DNA of 64,000 nucleotides from Asticcacaulis sp. SL142 (GTDB lineage: Bacteria > Pseudomonadota > Alphaproteobacteria > Caulobacterales > Caulobacteraceae). The position numbers and the translations under genes were made by a program. The stretch covers positions 3,379,001 to 3,443,000 of the forward strand of contig NZ_CP113061.1 in the NCBI RefSeq assembly GCF_026625745.1, in the 5' to 3' direction. Shown piece by piece: positions 1 to 9,840 of this stretch (the stretch's first letter is position 1; every line of letters starts with the position of its first letter). The notes under the pieces are model-generated. The model ran no database searches and was not told the DNA's origin. It saw nothing but the letters and a program-made list of their open reading frames with translations.

Positions 1-228
1 TTCCTCGGCGATTTGCAGACGCGTCTTTGGCGGCTGTTTTGGGGCGGCGTCATTCTTGATTTGAGCATTTGGGGCATGCTTTTGGTCACAGTTCCAAACG
101 AAATCATGGGCAATGTCTTCTGGCTTTAGATTAGGCCTGGTCTGCCAAGCAAAAAATAGAAATGCACCGAAGACAGCTAGGCCTATGGCTCCAAATGCAG
201 CGTGCTTGACCCAATCGCGTTCAGACAT
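1..228 (-). CDS. small membrane-anchored protein, partial
   Basis: An open frame of 76 codons starts with ATG at 226-228 and runs off the left edge without a stop, so the C-terminus is missing. After a short basic N-terminus (MSERDWVKHA) there is one hydrophobic segment at about residues 10-28, ending in WQTRP, then a polar, Pro/Lys-rich stretch (QPPKTRLQ). This suggests an N-terminal signal anchor with a periplasmic domain. I do not recognise a family and no function is assigned. It is divergent from the flagellar operon. Confidence 0.55.
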   Translation of the reverse strand, partial: MSERDWVKHAAFGAIGLAVFGAFLFFAWQTRPNLKPEDIAHDFVWNCDQKHAPNAQIKNDAAPKQPPKTRLQIAEE

Positions 229-419
229 AATAAGAGATAAGCCGCCGTGAATTTGCCTCTGGAAAGCTTATTCCGCACGTTTACGTCTTCTCGTCAACTT
301 GGATTGTAGCAAGGCGTTCCACAAGTTGATCACCACAACGATCTCGAACCCTCGACCTTTCCATGCACAGACAAGCTTCAGGTTTTTCGTCGCGTAGGCT
401 TTGAGAATCGCGCTAACCC

Positions 420-435
420 TTAATGCGAAATTAAC
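420..435 (+). promoter_or_regulatory. CtrA-type box upstream of fliQ
   Basis: The sequence TTAATGCGAAATTAAC is a perfect TTAA-N7-TTAA(C) match to the binding site of the cell-cycle regulator CtrA. It lies about 85 bases before the fliQ start. In Caulobacter the fliQ promoter is a classic CtrA target, which fits. The rest of the 229-518 gap holds an AT-rich stretch before fliQ and no convincing gene. Confidence 0.75.
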
Positions 436-518
436 CCTCCGGGGTGCATTTTCTGCCCGGTGACCCGGCATCTTATGCCGGTTTGCGGGTAAATATTAAG
501 ATTTAGGATGAGCGTTTC

Positions 519-782
519 ATGACCGGTGGCGAAGTTTTGGATGTGGGCCGCGATGCGATCTGGCTGACGATACAGCTCTGTGCGCCGGTGTTGCTGGTCG
601 GCCTCGTCGTCGGTGTGGTTATCGGCCTGTTTCAGGCTTTGACCCAGATTCAGGAAGCCACCCTGATCTATGCCCCCAAGATTATCGCCATCTTCGCTAC
701 CTTGTTGTTAGCCCTGCCGTTTATGGGGGGGCTGTTATCGACCTTTATGCGTGAGATTGCGGCCCGAATCGCGGGGATGTGA
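519..782 (+). CDS. fliQ: flagellar export gate protein FliQ
   Basis: 87 residues, the usual length for FliQ. Two hydrophobic helices lie at about residues 17-40 and 50-72, joined by the conserved stretch FQALTQIQEATL. FliQ is part of the FliP-FliQ-FliR core of the flagellar type III secretion gate in the inner membrane. The start ATG follows an AGGATGAG-like ribosome site. It is the first gene of fliQ-fliR-flhB, 45 bases before fliR, and sits behind a CtrA box, so it is probably expressed as an early class II flagellar operon. Confidence 0.95.
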   Translation: MTGGEVLDVGRDAIWLTIQLCAPVLLVGLVVGVVIGLFQALTQIQEATLIYAPKIIAIFATLLLALPFMGGLLSTFMREIAARIAGM

Positions 783-827
783 AGCGTGAAAGTTGCCCTA
801 ACGCTTCGCTTCTTAAGGGCTGTATAG

Positions 828-1640
828 ATGAGCCTCCCGCTAACCCCCGTTGACGTTCAGGCCGCCACCGATGCGGTGTCGTTCTTTGGCCCGTCGCAGC
901 AGGTGTGGGCGGCCGGGCTGATTTTCCTGCGTATCGGGGCCGTGGTCATGCTCTTGCCGGGCTTGGGCGATCAGGCCGTGCCGCCGCGGATGCGCTTAGG
1001 GTTTTCGCTGGTTTTTTCCCTGATGATGCTGCCGATTCTGGGGCCGCAGATCCCGCCCTTACCCGCAAGTGTCGGTGAGGCCGGCGGTCTGATTATCTTA
1101 GAAATGCTGATCGGCCTGATGATGGGGTCGCTTATCCGGGTGTTTATCGCGTCCCTGGCCATTGCCGGGGAAATCCTGTCGCTGAGCACGACCCTGTCCT
1201 TTTCCCAGACGGCCAACCCGATGCAGGCGCAGCCGGGCACGAGCCTTGCGACCTTTCTGGCGCTGCTGGGGCTGGTGCTGATCTATGCGACCGGGCTGCA
1301 CCACCTGTTCATCGAAGGCATCGTTGATTCCTATCAGATTTTCACGCCGGGCAAGGCCCTGATGATCGGGGATGCCGTAACCCTGATGATCCGCACCGTC
1401 GCGCAGACCTTCATGGTGGCCATTCAGATTTCAGCCCCCGTCATTGCCTTTAGCCTGATCTTTAATGTTGCCACCGGCTTTGTCGGGCGGATCATGCCGC
1501 AGTTTCCGATTTTCTTCGCCTCATCGCCGCTTAGCGTGCTGTTGGGGTTGAGCGTCTTTGCCATAGGTCTTGGGGTGTCGGGGACTGTGTTCCTTGAGCA
1601 TTACCGTGACTTTCTGGCCACCTTCATCAGGCGTGGCTAA
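828..1640 (+). CDS. fliR: flagellar export gate protein FliR
   Basis: 270 residues with about six membrane segments, matching FliR in length and in conserved stretches such as FLRIGAVVMLLPG near the N-terminus and QIQ(I)SAPVIAFSL-type sequence in the C-terminal half. It forms the flagellar protein export gate with FliP and FliQ in the inner membrane. The ATG has a TAAGGG ribosome site eight bases upstream. flhB begins three bases after its stop, so the two are almost certainly co-transcribed. Confidence 0.95.
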   Translation: MSLPLTPVDVQAATDAVSFFGPSQQVWAAGLIFLRIGAVVMLLPGLGDQAVPPRMRLGFSLVFSLMMLPILGPQIPPLPASVGEAGGLIILEMLIGLMMGSLIRVFIASLAIAGEILSLSTTLSFSQTANPMQAQPGTSLATFLALLGLVLIYATGLHHLFIEGIVDSYQIFTPGKALMIGDAVTLMIRTVAQTFMVAIQISAPVIAFSLIFNVATGFVGRIMPQFPIFFASSPLSVLLGLSVFAIGLGVSGTVFLEHYRDFLATFIRRG

Positions 1641-1643
1641 GCC

Positions 1644-2717
1644 ATGGCCGAGGGTAGTGACGAAGATAAAACAGAAGAAGCCTCGGCCAAGAAACTGGAC
1701 GACGCGCGAAAACGGGGTGAGGTTGCCAAGACCCCGGACCTGCCGCAGGTATTCGCTCTGATCGGCACCTGCGCGGTCATTGCCATCTACGGCGAGAAAA
1801 TATGCCTGAGTCTGATTGAGAGCCTGACGCCATTTCTGGCTATGCCGCATGCGTTAGTCAAAAACCTCGATAATGGCGGCGGGGTAGAGATTGCCCGCCA
1901 TATTATCCTGATGGTCTTGCCGGTGGTGGGGCTGGCCATGGCGGGGGCGTTTGTGCTGGGGGTGGCGGGCAACCTGCTGCAAACCGGTCTTCTGTTTTCG
2001 ACCGAAAGCCTAAAGCCGACCTTTGATAAGCTCGATCCGATCAAGGGGTTTGGCCGACTGTTTGGCATTGATGCGCTGGTGCAGTTCCTGAAAACCTTCG
2101 TTAAGGTGCTGGTCACCGGCTGGATTTGCTGGGCGGTGCTGAAGCCCCGTCTGATGGATATTCCCATGCTGGCGGGCGGATCGCCAGTGCTTATTTTCCC
2201 CTATGTGCGCGATGTGTTGATCGTCATGACCATGGCGGTCTGTATCTTTCTGGCGCTGGGGGCGGGGCTTGATTTTCTGTGGCAAAAGTTCCGCTTTGCG
2301 CAAAAGATGAAGATGTCGCGCACCGAGCAAAAGGATGAATACAAGCAGGCCGAAGGCGATCCGCACGTCAAGGCCCGCCTGCGCCAGATACGCATGGAAA
2401 AGGGCCGTCAGCGCATGATGGCCAATGTTATGACCGCCACGGTCGTGGTCACCAACCCGACCCACTATGCGGTGGCGCTACGCTATGATGCCGAAGACAC
2501 GCCCGCCCCAATGTGTGTGGCCAAGGGCGTTGATGCCGTCGCTCTGCGCATCCGGGAAGAGGCGGCCAAGCATGAGGTCATGATCGTCGAAGACCCACCG
2601 CTGGCGCGCGCGCTCTATGCGGCGGTCGATCTGGATGAAATAATCCCCGAAGAACACTTTGTCGCCGTGGCCAAGCTGATCGGCTTCGTTATGGCGCGAA
2701 AGAAGCGGGGGTTTTAA
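1644..2717 (+). CDS. flhB: flagellar export switch protein FlhB
   Basis: 357 residues. The N-terminus begins with the typical EDKTEEASAKKLDDARKRGE pattern. Four membrane segments follow, and then a cytoplasmic domain with the self-cleaving NPTH motif at residues 271-274 (VTNPTHYAVALRY). Cleavage within NPTH switches export from rod/hook to filament substrates. It is the last gene of the fliQRB operon. The 331-base gap after it holds a palindromic repeat element and then the cckA promoter region, the same gene order as in Caulobacter. Confidence 0.96.
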   Translation: MAEGSDEDKTEEASAKKLDDARKRGEVAKTPDLPQVFALIGTCAVIAIYGEKICLSLIESLTPFLAMPHALVKNLDNGGGVEIARHIILMVLPVVGLAMAGAFVLGVAGNLLQTGLLFSTESLKPTFDKLDPIKGFGRLFGIDALVQFLKTFVKVLVTGWICWAVLKPRLMDIPMLAGGSPVLIFPYVRDVLIVMTMAVCIFLALGAGLDFLWQKFRFAQKMKMSRTEQKDEYKQAEGDPHVKARLRQIRMEKGRQRMMANVMTATVVVTNPTHYAVALRYDAEDTPAPMCVAKGVDAVALRIREEAAKHEVMIVEDPPLARALYAAVDLDEIIPEEHFVAVAKLIGFVMARKKRGF

Positions 2718-2721
2718 GTCT

Positions 2722-2897
2722 TTCCTCCTCCCCGCTGGCGGGGAGAAGGTGGCTTGGCGACAGGCAAGCCGGATGAGGGGCTGAGTACCGGTGGCTTAAA
2801 GCTCCGTGCTCTGTTGAATTGTCTACACTCTTGATGTTTGCCCCTCACCCTAACCGGCACGGGCCGCCCCGCTCTCCCCGCCTGCGGGGAGAGGGAA
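2722..2897. repeat. intergenic palindromic repeat, locus 1
   Basis: Two facing modules. The left has CTCCTCCCCGC/GCGGGGAGAAGG arms followed by GGATGAGGGG. The right is the mirror form, CCCCTCACCCTAACC followed by CTCTCCCCGC/GCGGGGAGAGG. It fills most of the flhB-cckA gap and belongs to the family found at ten other intergenic loci in this window. Confidence 0.75.
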
Positions 2898-2912
2898 TTA
2901 ACAACAAATTAT
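2898..2912 (+). promoter_or_regulatory. possible CtrA site before cckA
   Basis: TTAACAACAAATTAT fits TTAA-N7-TTAA at seven of eight positions and lies about 137 bases before the cckA start, immediately after the repeat element. It could feed CtrA activity back on its own kinase. The match is short and imperfect, so it is only a candidate. Confidence 0.35.
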
Positions 2913-3048
2913 CCATAGTTCCGTGCGCATAAACACTTCGTTCAATCTTGACGGGCCAGATGAGTTGAAATTCGCTATCATGGCTTTGTGATTCGCAAGT
3001 ATCGCCCCTGCGATGCCGCCCGCGTCACATCCCTTAAGGGAGACCTAA

Positions 3049-5214
3049 GTGTCCGCAACCTCAAACCCTGCCGTAACGCCCGCGCCCGCCTTTGATCTTA
3101 AGGCGCTAACGTCGCGGATGACGGAACGCGGCAGTTTGTGGACCATGGCCTGGGTAGCGGTGGTGGTATTGACGGCCTCCGGCGCGTTCTGGATGGTGTC
3201 AGGCACATTACCCTTCGGCATAGTGCTGGCGGCGGTATTGGTGGCGATAGCAGGAGTGATCGGCATGGGCTTATTTGCATTTTTCGGCGATGATGACGCC
3301 GCAAACTCTGGCCTGAACGCCGCCCATCTGACCGGGGCACTGACTGAGGCCGCTGCCGTGGCTGCGATGGATGGCCGGGTCGTGGCGTCAAACCGCGCCT
3401 GGGCAGAGGTCGGCGGATCGGCCAAACGCTTGCCGCAAGGTGAGGCGGCGCAGGCCATGTTCGTCGCCATGAAAGACGCCCGCGTGAGCGGTATGGGCCG
3501 CGCGGTGGTGCAGATCGGGGCCTCTGAGTTTGACGTTACGGTGTCGCGCCTGACCGACGATCAGGTGTTGGTGCGCGCCGTGCCGGTGGTGGTTCACGAC
3601 GTGGCCATATATGCCCCGCCAGCGCAGGGTGACCTGTCCAGCGAAACCTTTTTAAACGACGCGCCGGATGCTGTCCAAGCTGGTCATGATGCCGGTAACG
3701 GTGCCTTTGATTCCTTTGCACGTGGGGCGCCGTTTGGTAAGGCCCTGCTGACCGGCGATGATCTGATGACCGCGACCGTGGTCGGGGTGAATACGGTGTT
3801 TGCGCAACTGCTTAAAGCCTCAGCCGATGACCTGACTGGCCGCGGGTTTGGTGACCTTTTGACGCCGTCGTCACGCGCGGAGACTGAAGCCCGCCTGTTG
3901 GGCGGCAAAAGCGGGCGCTTTGATATTCATCTGGCCGCCAATCCTGACTTGCCGGTACAGATGCTGATCTCCGAAGATACGACCGGGTTTATGGTCTATC
4001 TGTTTGATGTGTCTGAACAAAAGGAACTGGAGCAAAGCCTCGCTCAGGTGCAGAAAATGCAGGCGATCGGCCAATTCGCCGGTGGTGTCGCTCACGACCT
4101 GAACAACCTCCTGACCGGCCTGAAACTGCGTATAGATGAGTTGCTCTATAACCATCCGCTCGGTGATCCGTCCTATGATGGCCTGAAAGAAATCCGCCAG
4201 ATCGGCACCCGCGCTGAGGATCTGGTGTCCAAACTTCTGGCCTTCGCCCGCAAAAAGACCGTCAAGCGGGTCACGCTCAATATAGGTGAGCTGGTCTCTG
4301 AGTTCGAGGTCTTCCTGCGCCGACTGATGCGCGAAGACGTTAAGCTTGAGACCGATTACGGCCGCGACCTGCCCAATATTCACGCCGACAAGAGCCAGAT
4401 GGAAATGGCGGTCATGAACCTGGTGGTCAATGCTCGCGACGCCGTCCATGCCTCCGGCGGCGGCAAGGTGCGCATTAAGACGGCGGTGTTGAGCCAGTCC
4501 GAGGCCGCAGCCCTCGGCTGGGCTGAAGCGCCGGAACAGGGCGCCGCCCTGATCGAAGTGTCCGACAACGGTCCCGGCATCCCGCCTGACATCATGGCCA
4601 AGGTGTTCGAGCCGTTCTTTACCACCAAGCCGCAGGGCGAAGGCACCGGCCTTGGCCTCGCCACCGTTTACGGCATCGTCAATCAGGCCGATGGCCACAT
4701 CACCATCACCTCGGTCGTCGCCCCTGAGCCGAACCACGGGGCAATCTTTCGCATCTTCCTGCCGGTAAAGATCGAGGTCGCCATGCCCGAATCTGCGCCG
4801 GTCGCCCCGCTGGTGGTGGCCAAGGTCACGCCCAAGGACATGTCGGGCGCGGGCCGCATCCTGTTTGTCGAGGACGAAGACATCGTGCGCGGTATCGCGG
4901 CCCGTCTGTTGCGTCAGCGCGGCTATGAGGTGCTGGAGGCCGCTGACGGCGAAGAGGCGCTGGAGATTATCGAGGCCGAAAATGGCCGGTTCGACCTGCT
5001 GATTTCGGACGTGATCATGCCAGGTCTTGACGGGCCGTCCATGCTCAAGCGCGCGCGGCCCTTGCTCGGAAATGTGCCGGTGATGTTTATCTCTGGCTAT
5101 GCCGAAGCCGAGTTCTCGGACCTGCTGGATAATGAGGCCAATATTTCCTTCCTGCCCAAACCGCTCGACATCAAGACACTGGCGGAGCGCGTCAAAGAAC
5201 AACTCGCCGCATAA
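3049..5214 (+). CDS. cckA: cell-cycle hybrid histidine kinase CckA
   Basis: 721 residues from a GTG start behind AAGGGAGACC. Two membrane helices (about residues 25-75) are followed by PAS-like sensor regions, a HisKA domain with phospho-acceptor His349 in [15 protein letters not shown], an HATPase domain with DNGPGIP and [11 protein letters not shown], and a C-terminal receiver with Asp654 in [14 protein letters not shown]. In Caulobacter CckA passes phosphate via ChpT to CtrA and CpdR and can reverse as a phosphatase. Size, domain order and the position directly after flhB all match CckA. The preceding gap contains a repeat and a possible CtrA box. Confidence 0.93.
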   Translation: MSATSNPAVTPAPAFDLKALTSRMTERGSLWTMAWVAVVVLTASGAFWMVSGTLPFGIVLAAVLVAIAGVIGMGLFAFFGDDDAANSGLNAAHLTGALTEAAAVAAMDGRVVASNRAWAEVGGSAKRLPQGEAAQAMFVAMKDARVSGMGRAVVQIGASEFDVTVSRLTDDQVLVRAVPVVVHDVAIYAPPAQGDLSSETFLNDAPDAVQAGHDAGNGAFDSFARGAPFGKALLTGDDLMTATVVGVNTVFAQLLKASADDLTGRGFGDLLTPSSRAETEARLLGGKSGRFDIHLAANPDLPVQMLISEDTTGFMVYLFDVSEQKELEQSLAQVQKMQAIGQFAGGVAHDLNNLLTGLKLRIDELLYNHPLGDPSYDGLKEIRQIGTRAEDLVSKLLAFARKKTVKRVTLNIGELVSEFEVFLRRLMREDVKLETDYGRDLPNIHADKSQMEMAVMNLVVNARDAVHASGGGKVRIKTAVLSQSEAAALGWAEAPEQGAALIEVSDNGPGIPPDIMAKVFEPFFTTKPQGEGTGLGLATVYGIVNQADGHITITSVVAPEPNHGAIFRIFLPVKIEVAMPESAPVAPLVVAKVTPKDMSGAGRILFVEDEDIVRGIAARLLRQRGYEVLEAADGEEALEIIEAENGRFDLLISDVIMPGLDGPSMLKRARPLLGNVPVMFISGYAEAEFSDLLDNEANISFLPKPLDIKTLAERVKEQLAA

Positions 5215-5253
5215 AATTCCGTCTCTTGGCCATCTAATACGCAGTCTGCGCTG

Positions 5254-5273
5254 GCAGGTACTTTAGTACCTGC
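5254..5273. terminator. palindromic hairpin after cckA
   Basis: GCAGGTACTTTAGTACCTGC can fold into a nine-pair stem with a TT turn, 40 bases after the cckA stop. There is no following T-run, so it may be a transcript-end stabiliser or operator-like palindrome rather than an intrinsic terminator. Confidence 0.4.
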
Positions 5274-5326
5274 GGCGCTTGCCGGCTATTATCTGACTCA
5301 AGATCCGAAATTTTATCTCATGATTT

Positions 5327-5390
5327 CCTCTCCGCCCCTGCGAAGCGGGGGAGGGGGACCATCAAGCGTTAGCGCAGATGGTGGAGGGGG
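5327..5390. repeat. intergenic palindromic repeat, locus 2
   Basis: A single module: CTCTCCGCCCCTG/CGGGGGAGGGGGACC followed by a short stem around AGCGTTAGCGC and a GGTGGAGGGGG tail. It sits in the convergent gap between cckA and the DUF3445 gene and abuts the stop codon of the latter. Confidence 0.65.
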
Positions 5391-6263
5391 CTAAACTATC
5401 TCCGACAGCCGCTGCAACAACCTGTCCTTCTCCACCGTCAAGCCCTTATAGTCCAGTTCTTCCGGTGATAAGGCTTCAATCTGCGCGGCAATGGCCCGCG
5501 CCAGTTCCGCACCGTCATCGCGGCGGGTGAGCGCTTCCAGCGGGTCGATATAGATGCGGATGGTGAACAGGATATCACCGCTGACCGGCAGCTTGCGTAA
5601 GGTCTGACGCTCCAGCCGCAGGTAGATCCCGTCATCGAACCGGCGCGGTGGCGACAGGTGCGGGTGGTGCAATTCGTCATTGCCATAGATCGACCAGTTC
5701 CAGCGCACGACCGGCTGATCCGGCGTCAGGTTATCGAAAATCCGGTTCATGATGCTGGCGTTGCGGGTGCCCGCCGCAAACCCCGGCACCGGCGCGTGGA
5801 TGGCGTCAAGCGGCTTACCGAATTTTTCGGGCAGGCTCCATGACGACGCAAAACAAACGCACCCCGCTGTCAGTCGCCAACCATCGGCACCTTTGCGCAT
5901 CAGCACCAGATCTTCCTGGATCAGCCCTGCCGCAATCAGCAGCGGCGGCAGAAATGGTGCATCCATCCGCACGCGCCGAAACGCCGGTACAATATCAAGC
6001 TGTGGCCCCAGACGGTGATAAGTATCCGGAAATCTTTGTGGTAAATGATCGGCCAGCAAATGCAGCACCTCTCCTTGCGCCTCTTCCGTGCCCGCCTCAG
6101 CCACAAACACCTCATGCGGAACCCTGTTCATGACCTGATCCTTGGCATCCAGATAGGCCAGCAGATGTGTGTCGGCATCAATCCAGTCATGCAGATCGAG
6201 CGGCTTCAGGCCGATCTGAAATAGTTTCGATGAACCGTCATAAGGTGTGTGCAGTGGGGTCAT
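5391..6263 (-). CDS. DUF3445 haem-dependent oxidative N-demethylase-like protein
   Basis: 290 residues resembling the DUF3445/HODM family: an N-terminal LHDWIDAD stretch, then a central part with CVCFASSWSLPEKFGKPL and IHAPVPGF, and NWSIYGNDELHHP further on. Characterised relatives bind haem and oxidatively demethylate small amines. The protein is cytoplasmic, with no signal or membrane segment. It is a single gene, convergent with cckA. A perfect hairpin terminator separates its start from the end of rpmE, so it needs its own promoter. The substrate cannot be told from the sequence. Confidence 0.75.
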   Translation of the reverse strand: MTPLHTPYDGSSKLFQIGLKPLDLHDWIDADTHLLAYLDAKDQVMNRVPHEVFVAEAGTEEAQGEVLHLLADHLPQRFPDTYHRLGPQLDIVPAFRRVRMDAPFLPPLLIAAGLIQEDLVLMRKGADGWRLTAGCVCFASSWSLPEKFGKPLDAIHAPVPGFAAGTRNASIMNRIFDNLTPDQPVVRWNWSIYGNDELHHPHLSPPRRFDDGIYLRLERQTLRKLPVSGDILFTIRIYIDPLEALTRRDDGAELARAIAAQIEALSPEELDYKGLTVEKDRLLQRLSEIV

Positions 6264-6280
6264 AGCTGCGTTTTAACACA

Positions 6281-6316
6281 AAAAATCCGGCTCAAGTTGC
6301 CCTGAGCCGGATTTTT
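6281..6316 (-). terminator. intrinsic terminator of rpmE
   Basis: Perfect 14-pair stem: AAAAATCCGGCTCA (6281-6294) and TGAGCCGGATTTTT (6303-6316), loop of eight. On the minus strand it follows the rpmE stop by about 35 bases and ends in a T-run. Confidence 0.85.
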
Positions 6317-6350
6317 AAGAAACTTGGTTTCCGCAAGCGAGTGTACCCGC

Positions 6351-6575
6351 TTATTTCTTAAGGAAGCCGCCGAACTTGTTGTTGAAGCGCGACACGCGGC
6401 CGGCGCGGTCAAGCAGGGTGTTGGCACCACCGGTCCATGCCGGGTGAGTGCGCGGATCGATGTCGAGGTTCAGGACCGCGCCTTCTTTGCTGTAGGTGGA
6501 GCGCGTCTGATACGAAGACCCATCCGTCAGGGTGACGGTGATCCAGTGATAATCGGGGTGACCATCTTTTTTCAT
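6351..6575 (-). CDS. rpmE: 50S ribosomal protein L31
   Basis: 74 residues from ATG 6573-6575 ([14 protein letters not shown]), with ribosome site AAGGAAC upstream. The frame stays open for 24 more codons upstream, but L31 homologues begin at this point. Conserved L31 features are HPDYH at the N-terminus, [11 protein letters not shown] and [12 protein letters not shown]. It lacks the CxxC pairs of the zinc-binding form, as usual for this family branch. It is divergent from the ABC exporter and ends in a strong intrinsic terminator. Confidence 0.95.
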   Translation of the reverse strand: MKKDGHPDYHWITVTLTDGSSYQTRSTYSKEGAVLNLDIDPRTHPAWTGGANTLLDRAGRVSRFNNKFGGFLKK

Positions 6576-6649
6576 TTTATGTTCCTTGATACGTCCGGCC
6601 AGCATGTTCGCGGACGCGCAAAAAGGGTTAAGCAGCACAAGGACCATCC

Positions 6650-8578
6650 TTGCGCCGAAATCCAGATCGGGGTCATTACATCATGAGCCGTTGCGGTGCA
6701 AGCCATTCCTCTGTAAACAGCGCCGTCATGCAAGCTAGCTCATCTCCGTCCCCCGACACCGCCGTAACTGACCGCCCCGGATCGGGCAGCGAACTGGTCT
6801 CGCAATTGTCGCAAGCCGCCGGTGGCCGCGCCAAAACCCGCGACCTTAGCCCCCTGAAACGGCTGGTGCCTTACCTGTTGCGGCAAAAGGTCGATGCCGG
6901 GTTTGCGGTGCTGTTTCTGCTGCTGTCGTCAGCCGCCACTCTGGGGCTCACCGGCGCGTCGCGCTTTCTGATCGATAACGGCTTTGGATCGGGCAATGCG
7001 GCGGAACTGAACCGCTGGTTTCTGGTGTTGGCAGGGGTGGCGATCATGCTGGCCATATCCACGGCCTTGCGGTACTATTATATTACCAAACTGGGTGAGC
7101 GGGTGGTTGCCAATCTGCGCAAAGACGTGTTTGGGCATATACTTAGCCTCGATCCCGGCTTCTTCCTGAAAATCCGTACTGGCGAAGTGGTGTCGCGCCT
7201 GACGACTGATCTTCAGATCATCGATACGCTGGTGTCATCGGCCATTTCGATCGCGCTCAGAAACGCCCTGAGTTTCATTGGGGGGGTGACGCTATTGATG
7301 TTTGTCAGCCCCAAACTGACCGGCCTGGTGCTGTTGATCTTTCCGTTCGTGCTGGTGCCGTTGTTTACTTTTGGGCGCAGCGTCGGGCGGTTAACGCGCA
7401 AGTCTCAGGACAGTTTCGCGCAGGCCGTCGGTTTCGCCGCGGAAACGCTCGATGCGCTGGAAACCGTGCAGGCCTTTGTGCGCGAAGCCTTTGCCAAGAC
7501 CAGGTTTTCCGGCGCGGTCGATGAAGCCTATGCGACCTCCCAACAACGGATGCGGGCCCGCGCCATTATGACCGCGCTGGTGATCTCGCTGGTCTTTGGC
7601 GGAGTGGCGTTTGTGCTGTGGCTGGGAGCCAATGCGGTCATGGACGGCGACATGACCGAAGGCGCGTTGATCCAGTTCGTGATCCTGTCGGTATTGGTGG
7701 CGGGGTCGGTAGGCTCACTGTCCGAGACCTGGGGCGACGTACAAAAAGCCGCCGGCGCCATGAGTCGCGTGGATGAGCTATTGAGCACCGAACCGGGCAT
7801 TAAGGCGCCTGAGCATCCGGTGGCCTTGCTATCGCCGCCGGTGGGCCATGTCCGGTTTGATAATATCGTCTTTGGCTATCCGTCGCGGCCCGATCTGCCG
7901 GTGCTGGATGGCTTTTCGCTGGAGGTCAAACCGGGCGAAACCGTCGCTCTGGTCGGGCCATCCGGGGCCGGTAAATCGACGGTGTTTAAGCTGCTGCTGC
8001 GCTATTATGAGCCGGTGAGCGGCCATATTTTCATGGACGGCGTCGATATCGCACAAGCCGATCCCAAGGCGGTGCGGGAGCGCCTGTCGCTGGTGGCGCA
8101 GGATGCGTCGCTGTTTTCCGGCTCGGCGGCCGACAATATCCGCTTTGGCAATGCGGCCGCGACCGACGACGATATCCGCGCCGCGGCAACCCGTGCGCAG
8201 GCTTTGACCTTTATCGAAGCCCTGCCCGAAGGGTTCAATCAGCCCCTGGGTGAACGCGCCAAATCGCTGTCCGGCGGGCAAAAACAGCGCCTGTCGATTG
8301 CGCGGGCCCTGGTGCGTGAGGCACCGATCCTGCTGCTGGATGAGGCGACCAGTGCGCTGGATGCCGAGAATGAGCGGCTGGTGCAGGCGGCCCTCAATGA
8401 GGCGATGACAACGCGCACAACCTTGGTGATCGCGCACCGTCTGGCGACCGTGCTTAAGGCTGATCGGATTGTGGTCATGGATGGAGGCAAGGTGGTTGAG
8501 AGCGGCACCCACGATGAGCTTGTGGCCCGCGGCGGGCTTTATGCGCGTCTGGCCGAATTGCAGTTTAACGCGGGGTAG
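6650..8578 (+). CDS. ABC exporter, fused membrane and ATPase domains
   Basis: 642 residues: a six-helix ABC exporter membrane domain (about residues 75-350) followed by an ATPase domain with Walker [15 protein letters not shown], signature [15 protein letters not shown] and Walker [13 protein letters not shown]. It would work as a homodimer, or pair with a partner outside the window, exporting lipids, peptides or drugs (MsbA/LmrA type). The substrate is unknown. I place the start at TTG 6650 because AAGGAC stands five bases before it; ATGs at 6683 and 6728 lack comparable sites. The N-terminal 50 residues are poorly conserved in character. Confidence 0.88.
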   Translation: MRRNPDRGHYIMSRCGASHSSVNSAVMQASSSPSPDTAVTDRPGSGSELVSQLSQAAGGRAKTRDLSPLKRLVPYLLRQKVDAGFAVLFLLLSSAATLGLTGASRFLIDNGFGSGNAAELNRWFLVLAGVAIMLAISTALRYYYITKLGERVVANLRKDVFGHILSLDPGFFLKIRTGEVVSRLTTDLQIIDTLVSSAISIALRNALSFIGGVTLLMFVSPKLTGLVLLIFPFVLVPLFTFGRSVGRLTRKSQDSFAQAVGFAAETLDALETVQAFVREAFAKTRFSGAVDEAYATSQQRMRARAIMTALVISLVFGGVAFVLWLGANAVMDGDMTEGALIQFVILSVLVAGSVGSLSETWGDVQKAAGAMSRVDELLSTEPGIKAPEHPVALLSPPVGHVRFDNIVFGYPSRPDLPVLDGFSLEVKPGETVALVGPSGAGKSTVFKLLLRYYEPVSGHIFMDGVDIAQADPKAVRERLSLVAQDASLFSGSAADNIRFGNAAATDDDIRAAATRAQALTFIEALPEGFNQPLGERAKSLSGGQKQRLSIARALVREAPILLLDEATSALDAENERLVQAALNEAMTTRTTLVIAHRLATVLKADRIVVMDGGKVVESGTHDELVARGGLYARLAELQFNAG

Positions 8579-8581
8579 TTT

Positions 8582-8645
8582 CTCCTCCCTATCGCAGATG
8601 GGGAGGTGGATTTTGAGGGCGAAGCTCTCAAAAGACGGAGGGGTA
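8582..8645. repeat. intergenic palindromic repeat, locus 3
   Basis: Module with CTCCTCCCTATCG / GATGGGGAGGTGG arms, an inner GAGGGCGAAGCTCTC stem, and the GACGGAGGGGTA tail. It lies four bases after the ABC exporter stop codon. Confidence 0.75.
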
Positions 8646-8722
8646 TGGCGGTGACATGGCTACCGACACATACCTTAACGCGTTATCCTGACTAAAGGCA
8701 GAGACAAATATTCGGGCGGCGC

Positions 8723-8786
8723 TACCCCCCACCGTCTTTTTGGCTGTCGCCAAAAATCCACCTCCCCCAACAAGTTGGGGGAGTAT
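8723..8786. repeat. intergenic palindromic repeat, locus 4
   Basis: Mirror-image module facing locus 3: TACCCCCCACCGTC, an inner stem TTTTTGGC/GCCAAAAA, then CCACCTCCCCCAAC/GTTGGGGGAG. It is within a few bases of the sugar lactonase stop. Together loci 3 and 4 fill the convergent gap. Confidence 0.75.
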
Positions 8787-8791
8787 AAGGG

Positions 8792-9763
8792 TCAGCCCCC
8801 AAACTTGTTGGTTGGCAGGCCCGTATGACCGTGCAAGAGGGACGGGGACACCTCAAACAGCGCACCCGCCACGGCCTTATCCGGCGCACCGTCAGGCAGG
8901 AATTGCGCTGCGGAACTGACGTACAGGTGATCCAGCTTATCGCCGCCAAAGGTCAGGCTGGTGATCTGGCTGGCGGGCAGTTTGACCTGAAAATCAAACT
9001 TGCCGTCCGGGAAAAAGCGGCTGATGCGCCCGCCGCCGTAATGGGCGATCCACACCCCGCCCTTGACGTCTGTCGCCATGCCGTCTGGCCCGCCCCAGCC
9101 ATCGGCTTCATGGGTTTTAAAATCCACAAACACCTGCTTGTTGGACAGCGTGCCGTCTTCGGCGACATCAAACACATAGACCACTTTGTCAAAGGACTCG
9201 ACGTGCCACAGCCGCTTCAAATCGGGACTAAAGGTCGGGCCATTGGTACACAGATATGGTCCGTCAACCTTGGTAGCTTTCAGATCGTTATCGACCCTGT
9301 AAAAGGCCCCGACTTTTTCCGACCAGGGCAGGTGCATGGTGCCGGTCCACAGGCGGCCTTTGGCATCGACCTTACCGTCATTGAGGCGGGTATCTGTGCG
9401 GTCTTCGGGTTTGACCAGCAGGTTGAAAGCCGAACTCTTTTCATCGAACGCATAAACCCCGTCGCTTAGGCCCGCGATCATGCCGCCACTTTTGCGTTCG
9501 GCCAGATAACAGACGGGTTTCGGCGCATCCCATGTTTGCAGGGCTTTGGTTTTGAGGTTCAGGGCATAGATTTTCTGGGCAGCGATATTGACCCAGAATA
9601 TCCGGCCGGTATCCGCCGACCACAAAGGCCCTTCGCCGAGCAGGTCGCCTGCACCACCCAATATGCGGATGCCGCTATCAGCCAAGGCGGTGATCGGGGC
9701 CGCACATACGGCAGCCCCCATTCCGAAAGCCATTTTCAGGCCCGATCGACGTGTAATCATCAT
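8792..9763 (-). CDS. exported SMP-30/gluconolactonase-family sugar lactonase
   Basis: 323 residues from the ATG at 9761-9763, which has GGGAAGC upstream; an ATG six codons earlier has no such site. A twin-arginine-like signal (TRRSGLKMAFG... AAPITALA) precedes a six-bladed SMP-30/LRE propeller. Metal ligands of the family can be recognised: Glu in LLGEGPLW, Asn in RLNDGKVDAKGRLWTGTM and Asp in GGPDGMATD. Such enzymes hydrolyse sugar lactones such as gluconolactone or L-arabinonolactone, which would suit the sugar-using gene set at the other end of the window. It is convergent with the ABC exporter across a repeat pair. Confidence 0.85.
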   Translation of the reverse strand: MMITRRSGLKMAFGMGAAVCAAPITALADSGIRILGGAGDLLGEGPLWSADTGRIFWVNIAAQKIYALNLKTKALQTWDAPKPVCYLAERKSGGMIAGLSDGVYAFDEKSSAFNLLVKPEDRTDTRLNDGKVDAKGRLWTGTMHLPWSEKVGAFYRVDNDLKATKVDGPYLCTNGPTFSPDLKRLWHVESFDKVVYVFDVAEDGTLSNKQVFVDFKTHEADGWGGPDGMATDVKGGVWIAHYGGGRISRFFPDGKFDFQVKLPASQITSLTFGGDKLDHLYVSSAAQFLPDGAPDKAVAGALFEVSPSLLHGHTGLPTNKFGG

Positions 9764-9840
9764 AGCGCTTCCCGTAGACATTTTTCGTTATGTTAGCGCT
9801 ACATTGGCAGGCCGAGCATAAGAAATGTCAAGGGCAGGTT

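Noticed and set aside
268..471. A 67-codon minus-strand frame before fliQ
   Set aside because: It spans the CtrA box and promoter of fliQ, lacks a ribosome site and resembles no family. A GGGTTCGAG stretch suggested a tRNA T-loop, but no cloverleaf can be built.
3871..5202. A 443-codon frame antisense to cckA
   Set aside because: The product is His/Arg-rich with no domain; it mirrors codon bias of the certain gene cckA on the other strand.
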